A stretch of DNA of 59,709 nucleotides, from assembly GCA_018716805.1 (NCBI GenBank), contig DVJL01000066.1:1-59709 (forward strand). The letters run 5' to 3'. A program made the position numbers and the translations under genes. The notes beneath the pieces were generated by a model. It worked only from the letters and a program-made list of their open reading frames with translations, searched no databases and had not been told where the DNA came from. This document shows, piece by piece, positions 12,159 through 20,622 of the stretch. Numbering within the stretch: the first letter of the stretch is position 1; every line of letters begins with the position of its first letter. This DNA is from Candidatus Faecivicinus avistercoris. GTDB taxonomy: Bacteria; Bacillota; Clostridia; Christensenellales; Aristaeellaceae.

Positions 12159-12290
12159 ATGCTGTGGGCGCAGATTTTGTGCCTTTTGACGGCGCTGAGC
12201 GTGTTGTGTGGCATGGACATATTCGCGATGATCTGCGTCTGCGCGCAGCGGAGGGAACGCGAATTGCAGCAGGTCGGGTTTGCACGGTGA
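12159..12290 (+). CDS. Small membrane protein, duplicate of the YdcF-like N-terminus
   Basis: A 43-residue frame (MLWAQILCLLTALSVLCG...) with one TM helix and an Arg-rich end. It is a diverged tandem copy, 147 bp upstream, of the first 43 codons of the next gene (MLWVWILCVLAVLCTLCG...), including the ribosome-site region (GCGAAAGGCGAGG versus GTGAAAGGGGGAA). The reading frame has stayed open while the sequence diverged, which favours a translated peptide, but it could also be a decaying duplicate. Confidence 0.4.
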   Translation: MLWAQILCLLTALSVLCGMDIFAMICVCAQRRERELQQVGFAR

Positions 12291-12305
12291 AAGGGGGAAA
12301 GCTGA

Positions 12306-13001
12306 ATGCTGTGGGTGTGGATTCTGTGCGTTTTGGCGGTGCTATGCACTTTGTGCGGCGCGGGTGCATTCGCGGCGGTCTGCGCCTGCGCGCGGCGGAG
12401 GGGACGCGAATCACAGCGAGCGAATTGCGCAGCTCGGCGCTCAGCGCGCGGGGCCAATTTGGGCGTCGAGGCGAAAAACGCCGGGCCGTCCCGGAGGGCG
12501 GTCGGGTCATCTGAAGGGAGGCCAGACTGCCTGATCGTGCTGGGCGCGCGGGTTTGGCCGGATGGCCGGATGAGCGAGACGCTGCGCCTGCGTTGCGAGC
12601 GGGCGCTTGCGCTGTGGCGGGAGACCGGCGCGCCGGGCATCGTCGCCTGTGGCGGGCGGGGAAGCGACGAACCCTGCGCCGAGGCCGAGGTCATGCGGGC
12701 GTTCTTTGTGGAAAACGGCGTTCCGGAATTGCAGATTGAGGTCGATGCGGATTCGGCCTCCACGCGTGCGAACCTTGTCAACGCACGGCGGATCATGGCC
12801 GGGCGCGGATGGACGACGGCGGCGGTTGTGACGAGCGACTATCACCTGACCCGCGCCCTGTGGATCGCGGCGGACTTGGGAATGCGAGCGGCCGGCGTGG
12901 CGGCGGCATCGCCCAATCGCCGGGGCGCGCGGCTGCGCGCAAGGGGACGGGAGACGGTCAGCTGGGCGCTCTATGCGCTGCGCCGGCCGCGGCCGGATTG
13001 A
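12306..13001 (+). CDS. YdcF/SanA-like (DUF218) membrane-anchored protein
   Basis: 231 residues with an N-terminal TM anchor (about 1-24), an Arg/Ala-rich linker of about 50 residues, then a DUF218 domain with LIVLGARVWPDGRMSETLRLR, GIVACGGRGSDEPCAEAEVM, DSASTRANLVNARRI and VVTSDYHLTRA. The family (YdcF, ElyC, SanA) is tied to envelope integrity; its chemistry is not settled. The start at 12306 follows AAAGGGGGAAA. The linker, longer than usual, and the upstream start-region duplication make this locus unusual. Confidence 0.85.
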   Translation: MLWVWILCVLAVLCTLCGAGAFAAVCACARRRGRESQRANCAARRSARGANLGVEAKNAGPSRRAVGSSEGRPDCLIVLGARVWPDGRMSETLRLRCERALALWRETGAPGIVACGGRGSDEPCAEAEVMRAFFVENGVPELQIEVDADSASTRANLVNARRIMAGRGWTTAAVVTSDYHLTRALWIAADLGMRAAGVAAASPNRRGARLRARGRETVSWALYALRRPRPD

Positions 13002-13178
13002 GGCGCGGATGACGTGGCGTAATATTTCAGAGGAGAGAATTGACGAGGCAGTGCATTTTGGCAGTGAGAGGGAATAGAGGGGGCGTTCGCCACCTGACGG
13101 CTTGCCAAAAGCGCGAAAAGATTGCCTGTGACTGGCGTGGAATTGCGGATGAAATGCACCAGTGCTTTACACAAAGAG

Positions 13179-13206
13179 GCCCGCGGCTCCTTTTGGAACC
13201 GCGGGC
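13179..13206 (-). terminator. Terminator of the second CUT1 importer operon
   Basis: GCCCGCGG pairs with CCGCGGGC around a TTTT loop with three further inner pairs, 43 bp past the binding protein stop on the minus strand; the following T tract is modest (CCTCTTTG). The rest of 13002-13248 holds no recognisable gene. Confidence 0.65.
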
Positions 13207-13248
13207 TGTCGCTTGTGTGCGGGGAATCCCGCCTTTCGCTGGCGCCGG

Positions 13249-14466
13249 TTATTCGGCGATCAGGGCGTTGATCTCGTCCTGCAGCGCCGCGAGATTGCTC
13301 TCGACTTCGCCGCTGGAGAGGATTTCCGACATGTAGTTGTCGAAGGTATCATACACCTCGGCGGCGTTATTCGACGCAGCCGGGAGCGGAACCGTCCAGC
13401 CCTCCGCGGCGGCGGTCGTGAAGACGTCCGCGCCATACTCGATGTACCGGTCGGACCACATGGTGTCGGTTCCCTCATAGGCCGGGATGACGACGGTGGA
13501 GAGAAGCTCGCCGGCTTCCTCGCTGCCCAGATAGGTCAGGAAGGTCTTGACCTCTTCCGGATGTTCCGTGGAGGCGGCCGCCGCCCAGCCCAGCGAGTGG
13601 GAGGTCGTCTTGTGTTCCTTCATGACGGGCAGCGCCACGATGCCGAGGTCGTCGCCCCAGCACTCCACGTACTCGGCGACCATCCAGCTGCCGGCGAAGT
13701 TCATCGCGACCATGCCGGACTGGAAGCGGGTGTCGGCGTCGATTTCGACCATCGCTTCGACGCTTGGGCAGACTTCGCCGGAGAGGAACGCCTCGGCGAT
13801 CTTGGTCAGCGCCTCGACATTCTCTGGGGAGTTGACGACGCAGTTGCCTTCCTCGTCGAACAGCTCGCCGCCATTGCCGGCGATGTAGTCGTAGACCAGG
13901 GACTGGCCGTTCGGCGTCAGCGCGGCGCCGTAGATGCCGCTGTCCACATCCGTCAGCTGCTTGGCGATTTCGATAAACTCGTCCCAAGTCCAGTCGTTGG
14001 TCGGATACTCGACGCCCGCCGCATCGAACATGGACTTGTTGTAGTAGACCGCGATGTTATCGTAGTCCTTCGGAACGGCCCAGAGCGTGCCGTCCACGGT
14101 GTGGGTGTCGATCGCGGACTGCGGGAACTTGCTCACGTCGACCGCGCCGCTCTCAAACAGGTCGCTGATGTCCAGCAGGTAGCCGTTCTTGGCGTAGTCC
14201 ACGACGTTCAGGGCGTTGATCGTGAACACGTCCGGCGCGGAGCCTGCCGGCAGACCGACGGACAGCTTCTCCCAGAACTGATCCCACGGCACAATGGTCG
14301 CGGTGACGTGAATTTCATCCTGCGAGGCATTAAACGCATCGACCACGGCGGTAATGCCCGCCTCCTGCTCGCTCGACCAATAGTTGAATTCGAGTTCAAC
14401 CGCAGCAAATGCCGTTGAGCTGAGCGCCATGAGCAATGCAAGAGTCAATACCAACAGTTTCTTCAT
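13249..14466 (-). CDS. CUT1 extracellular sugar-binding protein
   Basis: 405-residue solute-binding protein of the MalE/UgpB group. The signal peptide covers residues 1-22 (ending STAFAAVE) without a lipobox. Family hallmarks are LEFNYWSSEQ at the mature start, VPWDQFWEKLSVGLPAGSAPDV, PKDYDNIAVYYNKSMFDAAG and WTWDEFIEIAKQLTD. The ATG at 14466 follows AGGAGGTG. It is the last gene of the importer operon transcribed from 16299. The divergent GH109-like enzyme hints at an amino-sugar glycan ligand (inference). Confidence 0.93.
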   Translation of the reverse strand: MKKLLVLTLALLMALSSTAFAAVELEFNYWSSEQEAGITAVVDAFNASQDEIHVTATIVPWDQFWEKLSVGLPAGSAPDVFTINALNVVDYAKNGYLLDISDLFESGAVDVSKFPQSAIDTHTVDGTLWAVPKDYDNIAVYYNKSMFDAAGVEYPTNDWTWDEFIEIAKQLTDVDSGIYGAALTPNGQSLVYDYIAGNGGELFDEEGNCVVNSPENVEALTKIAEAFLSGEVCPSVEAMVEIDADTRFQSGMVAMNFAGSWMVAEYVECWGDDLGIVALPVMKEHKTTSHSLGWAAAASTEHPEEVKTFLTYLGSEEAGELLSTVVIPAYEGTDTMWSDRYIEYGADVFTTAAAEGWTVPLPAASNNAAEVYDTFDNYMSEILSSGEVESNLAALQDEINALIAE

Positions 14467-14513
14467 GGGAACACCTCCTAATAATCTCAATCAGGCGCCT
14501 TGCCTGAAAGGAA

Positions 14514-15371
14514 TCATGCCTTGATGCCGGAGAGCGCGATGCCGTCCAGCAGATTCTTCTGGCCGATCAGGAACACGATCAGCATTGGGAACATGGCCAG
14601 CACGCCTGCGGTCATCTGAAGGGGCAGGTTGTTACCCTGCTGTCCCTGCATGCTGGAGACCGCGATGGAGAGCACATACATGTCCGCCCGGCTCGTGACG
14701 ATCAGCGGCCAGAGCATTTCGTTCCAGCACCACAGCGTGGACAGCACGCCGAAGGCGATCAGGCCGTTCTTGACCAGCGGCAGCAGGATCTTCCAGTAGA
14801 TTCCGAAGTACCCGCAGCCGTCGATCATGGCCGCCTCGTCCAATTCTCTGGGGATGGACATGAAGTTCTGCCTCAGGAAAAATGCGCCGTAGATGCTGGG
14901 CAGGTTGGGAATGATGATGCCCGCAAAGGTATTCAGCCATCCGAGATTCATGACGATCAAAAAACGCGGGATGATGATCATCTGCGTCGGCACCATCAGA
15001 ACCGTCATGCACGCCATGAAGATGAAGTTCTTGGCCGGGAATTCCAGCCGGGCAAACACATACGCCGCCATCGAGCAGGTGACGATCTGATAGGCGATCG
15101 TCACCACGGTGACGAGAATCGTGTTGAAATAGTACCGCCCGAAGTCGTATTTGTTTAAGACCTCGGCGTAGTTCTGCCATTGGGGTTCTGCCGGGAGCCA
15201 CTGGATCGGGATTCGCATGGACTCCGGCCGCGTCTTGAGGGAAGTCAGGAACATCCATGCAAACGGCATGATCATGAAGACCGCCCAGAAGATCAGGAGG
15301 GCATACACGATCAGGCGGCCGACCGGGAAGCGGGGGCGCTGCCGTTGTGCCTTGAGCTTGATTTCAGCCAT
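14514..15371 (-). CDS. CUT1 sugar ABC transporter permease (LacG/AraQ-like)
   Basis: 285 residues, about six TM segments, with the EAA loop EAAMIDGCGYFGIYWKILLP and the downstream WCWNEMLWPL segment typical of the second CUT1 permease. The ATG at 15371 sits behind AAAGGAGG, which overlaps the true stop (15386-15388) of the upstream permease, so translation is probably coupled. No ATPase gene is nearby. Confidence 0.93.
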   Translation of the reverse strand: MAEIKLKAQRQRPRFPVGRLIVYALLIFWAVFMIMPFAWMFLTSLKTRPESMRIPIQWLPAEPQWQNYAEVLNKYDFGRYYFNTILVTVVTIAYQIVTCSMAAYVFARLEFPAKNFIFMACMTVLMVPTQMIIIPRFLIVMNLGWLNTFAGIIIPNLPSIYGAFFLRQNFMSIPRELDEAAMIDGCGYFGIYWKILLPLVKNGLIAFGVLSTLWCWNEMLWPLIVTSRADMYVLSIAVSSMQGQQGNNLPLQMTAGVLAMFPMLIVFLIGQKNLLDGIALSGIKA

Positions 15372-15385
15372 TGCGTTCGCCTCCT

Positions 15386-16299
15386 TTATTCGTAGTGCAC
15401 CCATTTGTCCTGCAGCTTGAACTGAATCAGCGTCAGCACCAGGATGATGACCAGCAGGAACATGGATTCCGCCGAGGCCTCGCCGAGACGGTGGTACAGG
15501 AAGCCCTTTTCGTAGATGCGTAGACCATTGTGCGGTAATACTGCATGAACATTTCCGCTGTCGCACCCGATCCGGCCAGTGTGTAGATCAGGTCGAACAT
15601 CTTGAATCCGTTCATGATCGAGGTGATGGAGACGAAGAACAGCACCGGCGAGAGCAGCGGCACCGTCACGCTCTTGAACTTCTGGAAGCTGCCGGCCCCG
15701 TCGATCTCCGCCGCCTCATAGTAACTCTTGGAGATGTTCTTCAGGCCGGCCAGCAGGATGATCATGTTGTAGCCGGCGCTTGACCAGACGCCCACGATGA
15801 TGACGCCCAGCATCATGAAGTTCGGATCCGTCAGCCATGTCGGCCCCTTGATGCCGAACAGCCCCAGAAACTGATTGACGATGCCGTACTGCGAGTTGAG
15901 CAGCTGCCGCCAGACCATGCCGACCGCGGCCGCCATCGTGACTGAGGGCAGGAAGTAGACCACTCGAAAGAAGCTGCGGCCCCTGATGTTCGAGTTCAGC
16001 GCGTTTGCGAGGAGGACGCTCACGATCAGGGAAAGGGCGACCTGCACGAACGCATAGTAGCAGGTGTTGAGCAGTTCGCGCCAGACGCCGGAGTCCGGCG
16101 CCAGCATCTCGGCGTAGTTTTGCAGTCCCACAAATTCGTAGGTGACGTAGTCGGGACCATCGGTGAACGACAGGTAGATCGACCAGATCGTGGGGATCAT
16201 AAAAAAGATCAGCACACCCAGCACCACAGGGGCAATCATCAGGTATGCCGCCGTCCACTCTCTCTTTTGTCGCTGTGTTATCTGTTTCTTCACAAACAT
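15386..16299 (-). pseudogene. CUT1 sugar ABC transporter permease (LacF/UgpA-like) with an apparent frameshift
   Basis: From the ATG at 16299 (ribosome site GGAGGGG) about 260 codons read as a normal permease, with N-terminal TM segments, PSVTMAAAVGMVWRQLLN and the EAA loop EAAEIDGAGSFQKFKSVTVP. At about 15515-15522 the frame is lost after RTMVY; the open frame ends at 15433 with a nonsense tail. One base further on, the other frame restores the expected family end (IYEKGFLYHRLGEASAESMF ... KLQDKWVHYE, stop 15386-15388). A single missing base explains this. Either the gene is newly broken or the assembly has an error; the surrounding codons show no other decay. Confidence 0.85.
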
Positions 16300-16349
16300 T
16301 TCACCCCTCCAACGCAAATTAGCCATCCGCACATCTTTCCAATGATTCT

Positions 16350-16377
16350 ATTATACATAATCTTCAAATAAAGTCAA
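16350..16377 (-). promoter_or_regulatory. Promoter of the second CUT1 importer operon
   Basis: Minus strand TTGACT (16372-16377), 16 bp, TATAAT (16350-16355), 51 bp upstream of the permease ATG at 16299, in an AT-rich intergenic island. Confidence 0.7.
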
Positions 16378-16415
16378 CCCCTCCCAATAAATTTAGATAG
16401 ATAACCATATTTCTC

Positions 16416-16444
16416 TTGATTATTTTCGCCATATATGTCATAAT
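16416..16444 (+). promoter_or_regulatory. Promoter of the GH109-like gene
   Basis: TTGATT (16416-16421), 17 bp, CATAAT (16439-16444). It is divergent from the importer promoter at 16350-16377, with 38 bp between the two -35 boxes, so one regulator could serve both. Confidence 0.65.
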
Positions 16445-16477
16445 GATAGAAAATGATTTCGCTGGGAGGTTTATGCC

Positions 16478-17719
16478 ATGAAGCTGGACAATTATGGTGC
16501 CACCGTTCGCGCGGCGGTGATCGGCTACGGCTGCCGCGGGAAGATGCAGACGGATCTGCTGCTGACGATGCCCGACGTTGAAATCGTCAGCGTCTGTGAC
16601 AAGTATGAAGACCGAGCGAAGGCCGCGGCGGATGCGGTCGAAAAGGCGCGCGGCAAGCGCCCCTTCCATTCGACGAACGCCCGGGAATGCATGGATCGGG
16701 ACGACGTCGACTGCGTTTTCGTGTTCTCCAGCTGGGAGACGCACATCGAGCAGACCATTGAGGCGCTCGACTGCGGCAAGCGCGTCGCGATGGAGGTCGG
16801 CGGAAGCCAGTCGGTCGAGGAGTGCTGGCGCCTCGTCCGCAAGAGCGAGGAGACGGGCATCCCGGTGATGATGCTCGAAAACTGCTGCTATGGCGAAAAC
16901 GAGCTGAACCTTCTGAACATGATCCGGAAGGGACTCTTCGGCACGATTGTGCACTGCGAGGGCGCTTACGCGCATGACCTGCGCGACGAGGTCGGCAATG
17001 GAGACGTCAACCGCCACTACCGCCAGTATCACTTCCTGCACCGAAACGGCGAGCTGTACCCGACGCACGAGCTGGGGCCGATCGCGACGTATCTGAACCT
17101 CAACCGCGGCAACCGCATGGTGAGCCTGGTCAGCATGGCGAGCAAGGCCTGCGGCCTGCACGAGTGGCTGAAGGAGAACCGCGCCGACAATCCCGCGCTT
17201 CAGTCCGCGCAGGTGAACGAGGGCGATATCGTCACGACGCTCATCAAGTGCGCCAACGGCGAGACGATCCTTCTCAAGCACGATTGCACGCTTCCGCGGC
17301 CGTATTCCCGCGGCGGCGTCGTCCGCGGCACGAAGGGCATCTGGCAGGAGGATAACCACGGCATCTACATCGACGGCCGCTCGCCGCACGATCCGAGCGA
17401 CTGGATGCACCACTTCGAGGACGATGCGCCTTATATGAAGGAATACGAACATCCGATCTGGACGGCCTATCATGAAATCGGCGAGCGCGGCGGGCACGGC
17501 GGCATGGACTTCCTCGTTCTGCGCGCGTTCGTCGAGAGCGTGCAGAGGAACGAACAGCCCCCGATCGACGTCTACGACGCCGCCGCGTGGATGGCCATCA
17601 CGCCGTTGAGCGAGGAGTCCATCGCCCGCGGAAGCATCCCGGTCGCCGTTCCGGACTTCACGAACGGCAAGTGGCTCCTGCCGCGTGAGAACGCGACGGG
17701 CACTTACGCTCTTCACTGA
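16478..17719 (+). CDS. GH109-like Gfo/Idh/MocA-fold enzyme (NAD-dependent glycosidase)
   Basis: 413 residues. An N-terminal Rossmann domain (AAVIGYGCRGKMQ) is followed by the substrate domain with MMLENCCYGENELNLLNMIRKG, HRNGELYPTHELGP, NRGNRMVSL, GGMDFLV and PPIDVYDAAAWMAITPLSEES. This set is characteristic of GH109 proteins, whose founding members are NAD-dependent alpha-N-acetylgalactosaminidases; many relatives are uncharacterised. No signal peptide is seen, so it acts in the cytoplasm. The ATG at 16478 follows GGGAGG. Divergence from the CUT1 importer suggests it processes the imported amino-sugar glycan (inference). Confidence 0.8.
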   Translation: MKLDNYGATVRAAVIGYGCRGKMQTDLLLTMPDVEIVSVCDKYEDRAKAAADAVEKARGKRPFHSTNARECMDRDDVDCVFVFSSWETHIEQTIEALDCGKRVAMEVGGSQSVEECWRLVRKSEETGIPVMMLENCCYGENELNLLNMIRKGLFGTIVHCEGAYAHDLRDEVGNGDVNRHYRQYHFLHRNGELYPTHELGPIATYLNLNRGNRMVSLVSMASKACGLHEWLKENRADNPALQSAQVNEGDIVTTLIKCANGETILLKHDCTLPRPYSRGGVVRGTKGIWQEDNHGIYIDGRSPHDPSDWMHHFEDDAPYMKEYEHPIWTAYHEIGERGGHGGMDFLVLRAFVESVQRNEQPPIDVYDAAAWMAITPLSEESIARGSIPVAVPDFTNGKWLLPRENATGTYALH

Positions 17720-17922
17720 GACGTCTGAATGGCGCGCTATCCGGCCACCGGAGGTGCGTCGGCTGGCAACCGCAGACAGGCCGTCTTTTGCGCAATCGAT
17801 GCGCGCCGGCGGGCGTCCAAATGTGGACGTCAGCGGAAAGCCGGATAAAGCGCTCAGGGCTTCTCCCGGCAGGAGGAATGGATGAAAAGGGGACTTTTTT
17901 GTACAAAACTGCGCCGGACGTC

Positions 17923-17951
17923 TTGAAAAGAGGTTGTGGTTTTGTTATAAT
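17923..17951 (+). promoter_or_regulatory. Promoter of the ribose-type ABC operon
   Basis: TTGAAA (17923-17928), 17 bp, TATAAT (17946-17951), then AAAGGGAGG at 17982-17990. The remaining 17720-17920 region shows no gene. Confidence 0.75.
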
Positions 17952-17997
17952 ATAGGCGTTGCCCAAACAGGGTTCATAGAGAAAGGGAGGACTTACC

Positions 17998-18939
17998 ATG
18001 AAGAAAATCCTTGCCATGCTCGTCGCTCTGACGATGCTCGTCGGTGGCCTCGGCATCTCTGCGATCGCCGAGGAGGAGACGGCGAACGACTACAAGATCG
18101 GCATCCTTGCACCGGCCGTCACCCATGGCTGGGTCGCCGCGGTCGCTTACTATGCGGAGCAGCGCTGCCAGGAGCTGGGCCTCGACTACACGGTCGCGAC
18201 CAGCAACAACGCCGAGGAAATGACCACCCAGCTGTCCGACCTGCTGGTGTGGGGAGCCGACGCCATCGTCGCTTTCCCGCAGTGGGAAGGCATGGAGGAT
18301 CCGATTCAGGAAGCCGTTGACGCCGGCGTCATCGTCGTCAACTTCGACATCGACATCGCCGTCGATGGCGTGTACAAGGTTACCGGCGACAACTACGGCA
18401 TGGGTGTCGCGGGCGCCGAGTACATCGTCGACAAGATCGGCACCGAGGGCACTGTCGTGGCGCTGACCGTGCCGACCTCCGGCTCCGTCAACGACCTGCG
18501 CATGCAGGGCTTCACCGACACGATGGCCGAGATCGCTCCGGACATCGTGATCAAGGAGTACGCCACCCAGTTCACCCGCGAGGCGGGCCTGGCCGACATG
18601 GCGGACATCCTGACCGCCGAGCCGGAAATTGACGCCGTCTATTCGCTCGACGACGAGACCTCCATCGGCGCGCTGCAGGCCATCGACGAAGCTGGCCGCA
18701 CCGACATCCAGGTCATTACCGGCGGCGGCGGATGCCAGGAGTACTTCAACATGATGCCCGAGTACGAGAACATCTGGGTGCAGTCCGCGCTGTACAGCCC
18801 GGCGATGGTTGAGGACGCCGTGGACATGGCGGTCGCGCTGCTCAACGGCGAGGAAGTCGAATCTCCGCTGACCGTTCCGACGGCCGTGGTCGATCGCGAC
18901 AACTACACCGAGTACCTCGACGAGAACACCCCGTACTGA
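17998..18939 (+). CDS. Ribose-type sugar-binding protein (RbsB-like)
   Basis: 313-residue periplasmic-binding-protein-like domain of the CUT2 family. The signal peptide covers 1-22 or so (ending SAIAEEE) and lacks a lipobox. Hallmarks are KIGILAPAVTHGWVAAVAYYAEQ, a domain-1 hinge VVNFDIDIAVDGVYKVTGDN and DAVYSLDDETSIGALQAIDEAG. It is first in a binding protein-ATPase-permease operon. A 14-bp hairpin just after its stop probably stabilises its mRNA and lowers downstream expression. The ligand is not determinable. Confidence 0.92.
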   Translation: MKKILAMLVALTMLVGGLGISAIAEEETANDYKIGILAPAVTHGWVAAVAYYAEQRCQELGLDYTVATSNNAEEMTTQLSDLLVWGADAIVAFPQWEGMEDPIQEAVDAGVIVVNFDIDIAVDGVYKVTGDNYGMGVAGAEYIVDKIGTEGTVVALTVPTSGSVNDLRMQGFTDTMAEIAPDIVIKEYATQFTREAGLADMADILTAEPEIDAVYSLDDETSIGALQAIDEAGRTDIQVITGGGGCQEYFNMMPEYENIWVQSALYSPAMVEDAVDMAVALLNGEEVESPLTVPTAVVDRDNYTEYLDENTPY

Positions 18940-18952
18940 TTGACCATTGGGC

Positions 18953-18984
18953 TGAGGGGTCATGACAACCGTCATGACCCCTCA
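18953..18984 (+). terminator. Intra-operon hairpin after the RbsB-like gene
   Basis: A perfect 14-bp stem (18953-18966 with 18971-18984) and a 4-nt loop, followed by only a weak T stretch. Such hairpins act as partial terminators or 3'-end stabilisers that give the binding protein excess over the ATPase and permease. Confidence 0.7.
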
Positions 18985-19097
18985 TTCGATATTCCATTCA
19001 AGCGGCGCGGAACAAAGCGCGGCGGCGGTCGCGCCGCTTGCCGCGGACGCAGCGCGCATGAGGCGCGGCTTGCGCTCGCACAGAAGGGGGAAGGAAT

Positions 19098-20603
19098 GTG
19101 CCAAACGCGGCCTATAAACTGGAAATGCGCGGCATATGCAAGCAATTTGACCAGAATGTCGTGCTCAAAGGCGTCGACTTCTGCGTTCGGCCGGGCGAGA
19201 TCCACGCGCTGATCGGCGAAAACGGCGCGGGCAAATCCACGCTGATGAACATCCTGGGCGGCGTGCTGCCGGCCGACGCCGGCGAGATCCGGCTCGATGG
19301 GCAGCCCGTGCGGTTTGCGGCGCCCGCGGATTCGCTTTCCGCCGGCGTGGCGTTCATCCATCAGGAGCTGAATCTGGTCAACGACCTGGCCATCTATGAG
19401 AACATGTTCATCGGGCGCGAGCTGAAGAAGGGCTGGCGGCTCGACGCGGCGGAGATGTGCCGGCGCAGCCGCGAGGTGTTCGAGCGCATCGGGCTGGACA
19501 TCGATCCTCGCCGGATGGTGCGCGAGCTGGACGCCTCCTACAAGCAGATCGTCGAGATCGCCCGCGCGCTTTTGCAGAACGCCAGCGTCATCATCATGGA
19601 CGAGCCGACGACTTCGCTGACCGAGGTGGAAATCGCGCGCGTGTTCGACATGATGCGCACGCTGTCCGCGCAGGGCGTGTCGATCGTGTTTATCTCGCAC
19701 AAGCTCAAGGAAGTCCTGACCGTCTGCGATTGCTACACGGTGCTGCGCGACGGGCAGATGGTCGCCCATGGCGACACCCGCGGCGCGACGACCGAGCAGC
19801 TGGCCTACTTCATGGTCGGCCATGAGGTCAGTGCCAGGCGCGCGCTGGAGAAGCGGAAGTTTGGCCGGGTTGTGCTCGAGGCGAAGGACGTCGGCTGCGA
19901 GCCGTGGTTTCGCCACATCTCATTTTCTGTGCGCGCCGGCGAGGTGCTGGGGTTCACGGGATTGCTGGGAGACGGCCGGTCGGAGCTGTTCCAGGTGCTG
20001 TTCGGCGCGCTGGGGCGGTGCGAAGGCGTGGTCGAAGTCGAGGGCGAACCGGTTCGGATTCCGAGCACGACGCGCGCGCTCGAACTGGGCATCGGCTATG
20101 TGCCGCGCAACCGAAAGGAAAACGGGATCGTCAAGGACCTCTCCATCCTCGAGAACGGCTCGCTGGTGACGCTTGGGCGGTTCCGCCGCGGGCCGCTCCT
20201 GGATCGCGCCGCCATCGCAGGGGCGTTTGAGAAGCAGAAGGCGGGCCTTCACATCAAGATGGGGCGCGCAAGCGACCTGATCACGAGCCTTTCGGGCGGA
20301 AACCAGCAGAAGGTCGTGCTCGCCAAATGGCTGACGGCAGGGCCGAAGGTGCTGATCTTCGACAATCCGACGCAGGGCGTGGACGTCGGCGCCAAGGAGG
20401 AGATCTACGACATCATCCTCCGGTTGGCGGATGAGGGCGTGGCGATCGTCATTCTGTCGAGCGAGGCGCAGGAGATCATCCGGCTGTGCGACCGCGCGCT
20501 GGTGATGTACCACGGCGCGATCGCCGGCGAGTTGCAGCGCTCGCAGATGAGTGAGACGGTCATGATGCACATGGCAACCAGCGGCGAGCCCGCCGCGGTA
20601 TGA
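19098..20603 (+). CDS. Ribose-type sugar ABC transporter ATPase (RbsA/MglA-like)
   Basis: 501 residues, two fused nucleotide-binding domains as in all CUT2 systems. Domain 1 has Walker A GENGAGKS (40-47), Walker B VIIMDEPTTSL and an H-loop (FISHKL), but its signature motif reads ELDASYKQ instead of the usual LSVAxxQ. Domain 2 lacks a normal Walker A (GLLGDGRSE) and has an intact signature LSGGNQQK, the usual CUT2 asymmetry. It starts at GTG 19098 behind GGGGGAAGG. The cytoplasmic ATPase drives the permease at 20623. Confidence 0.92.
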   Translation: MPNAAYKLEMRGICKQFDQNVVLKGVDFCVRPGEIHALIGENGAGKSTLMNILGGVLPADAGEIRLDGQPVRFAAPADSLSAGVAFIHQELNLVNDLAIYENMFIGRELKKGWRLDAAEMCRRSREVFERIGLDIDPRRMVRELDASYKQIVEIARALLQNASVIIMDEPTTSLTEVEIARVFDMMRTLSAQGVSIVFISHKLKEVLTVCDCYTVLRDGQMVAHGDTRGATTEQLAYFMVGHEVSARRALEKRKFGRVVLEAKDVGCEPWFRHISFSVRAGEVLGFTGLLGDGRSELFQVLFGALGRCEGVVEVEGEPVRIPSTTRALELGIGYVPRNRKENGIVKDLSILENGSLVTLGRFRRGPLLDRAAIAGAFEKQKAGLHIKMGRASDLITSLSGGNQQKVVLAKWLTAGPKVLIFDNPTQGVDVGAKEEIYDIILRLADEGVAIVILSSEAQEIIRLCDRALVMYHGAIAGELQRSQMSETVMMHMATSGEPAAV

Positions 20604-20622
20604 TGGAAAGGGGTGCGCCGCA

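Noticed and set aside
11912..12514. A 200-codon plus-strand frame across the region before the YdcF-like gene
   Set aside because: It overlaps the YdcF-like start and the small duplicated frame in another phase, has no hydrophobic or domain pattern and no ribosome site.
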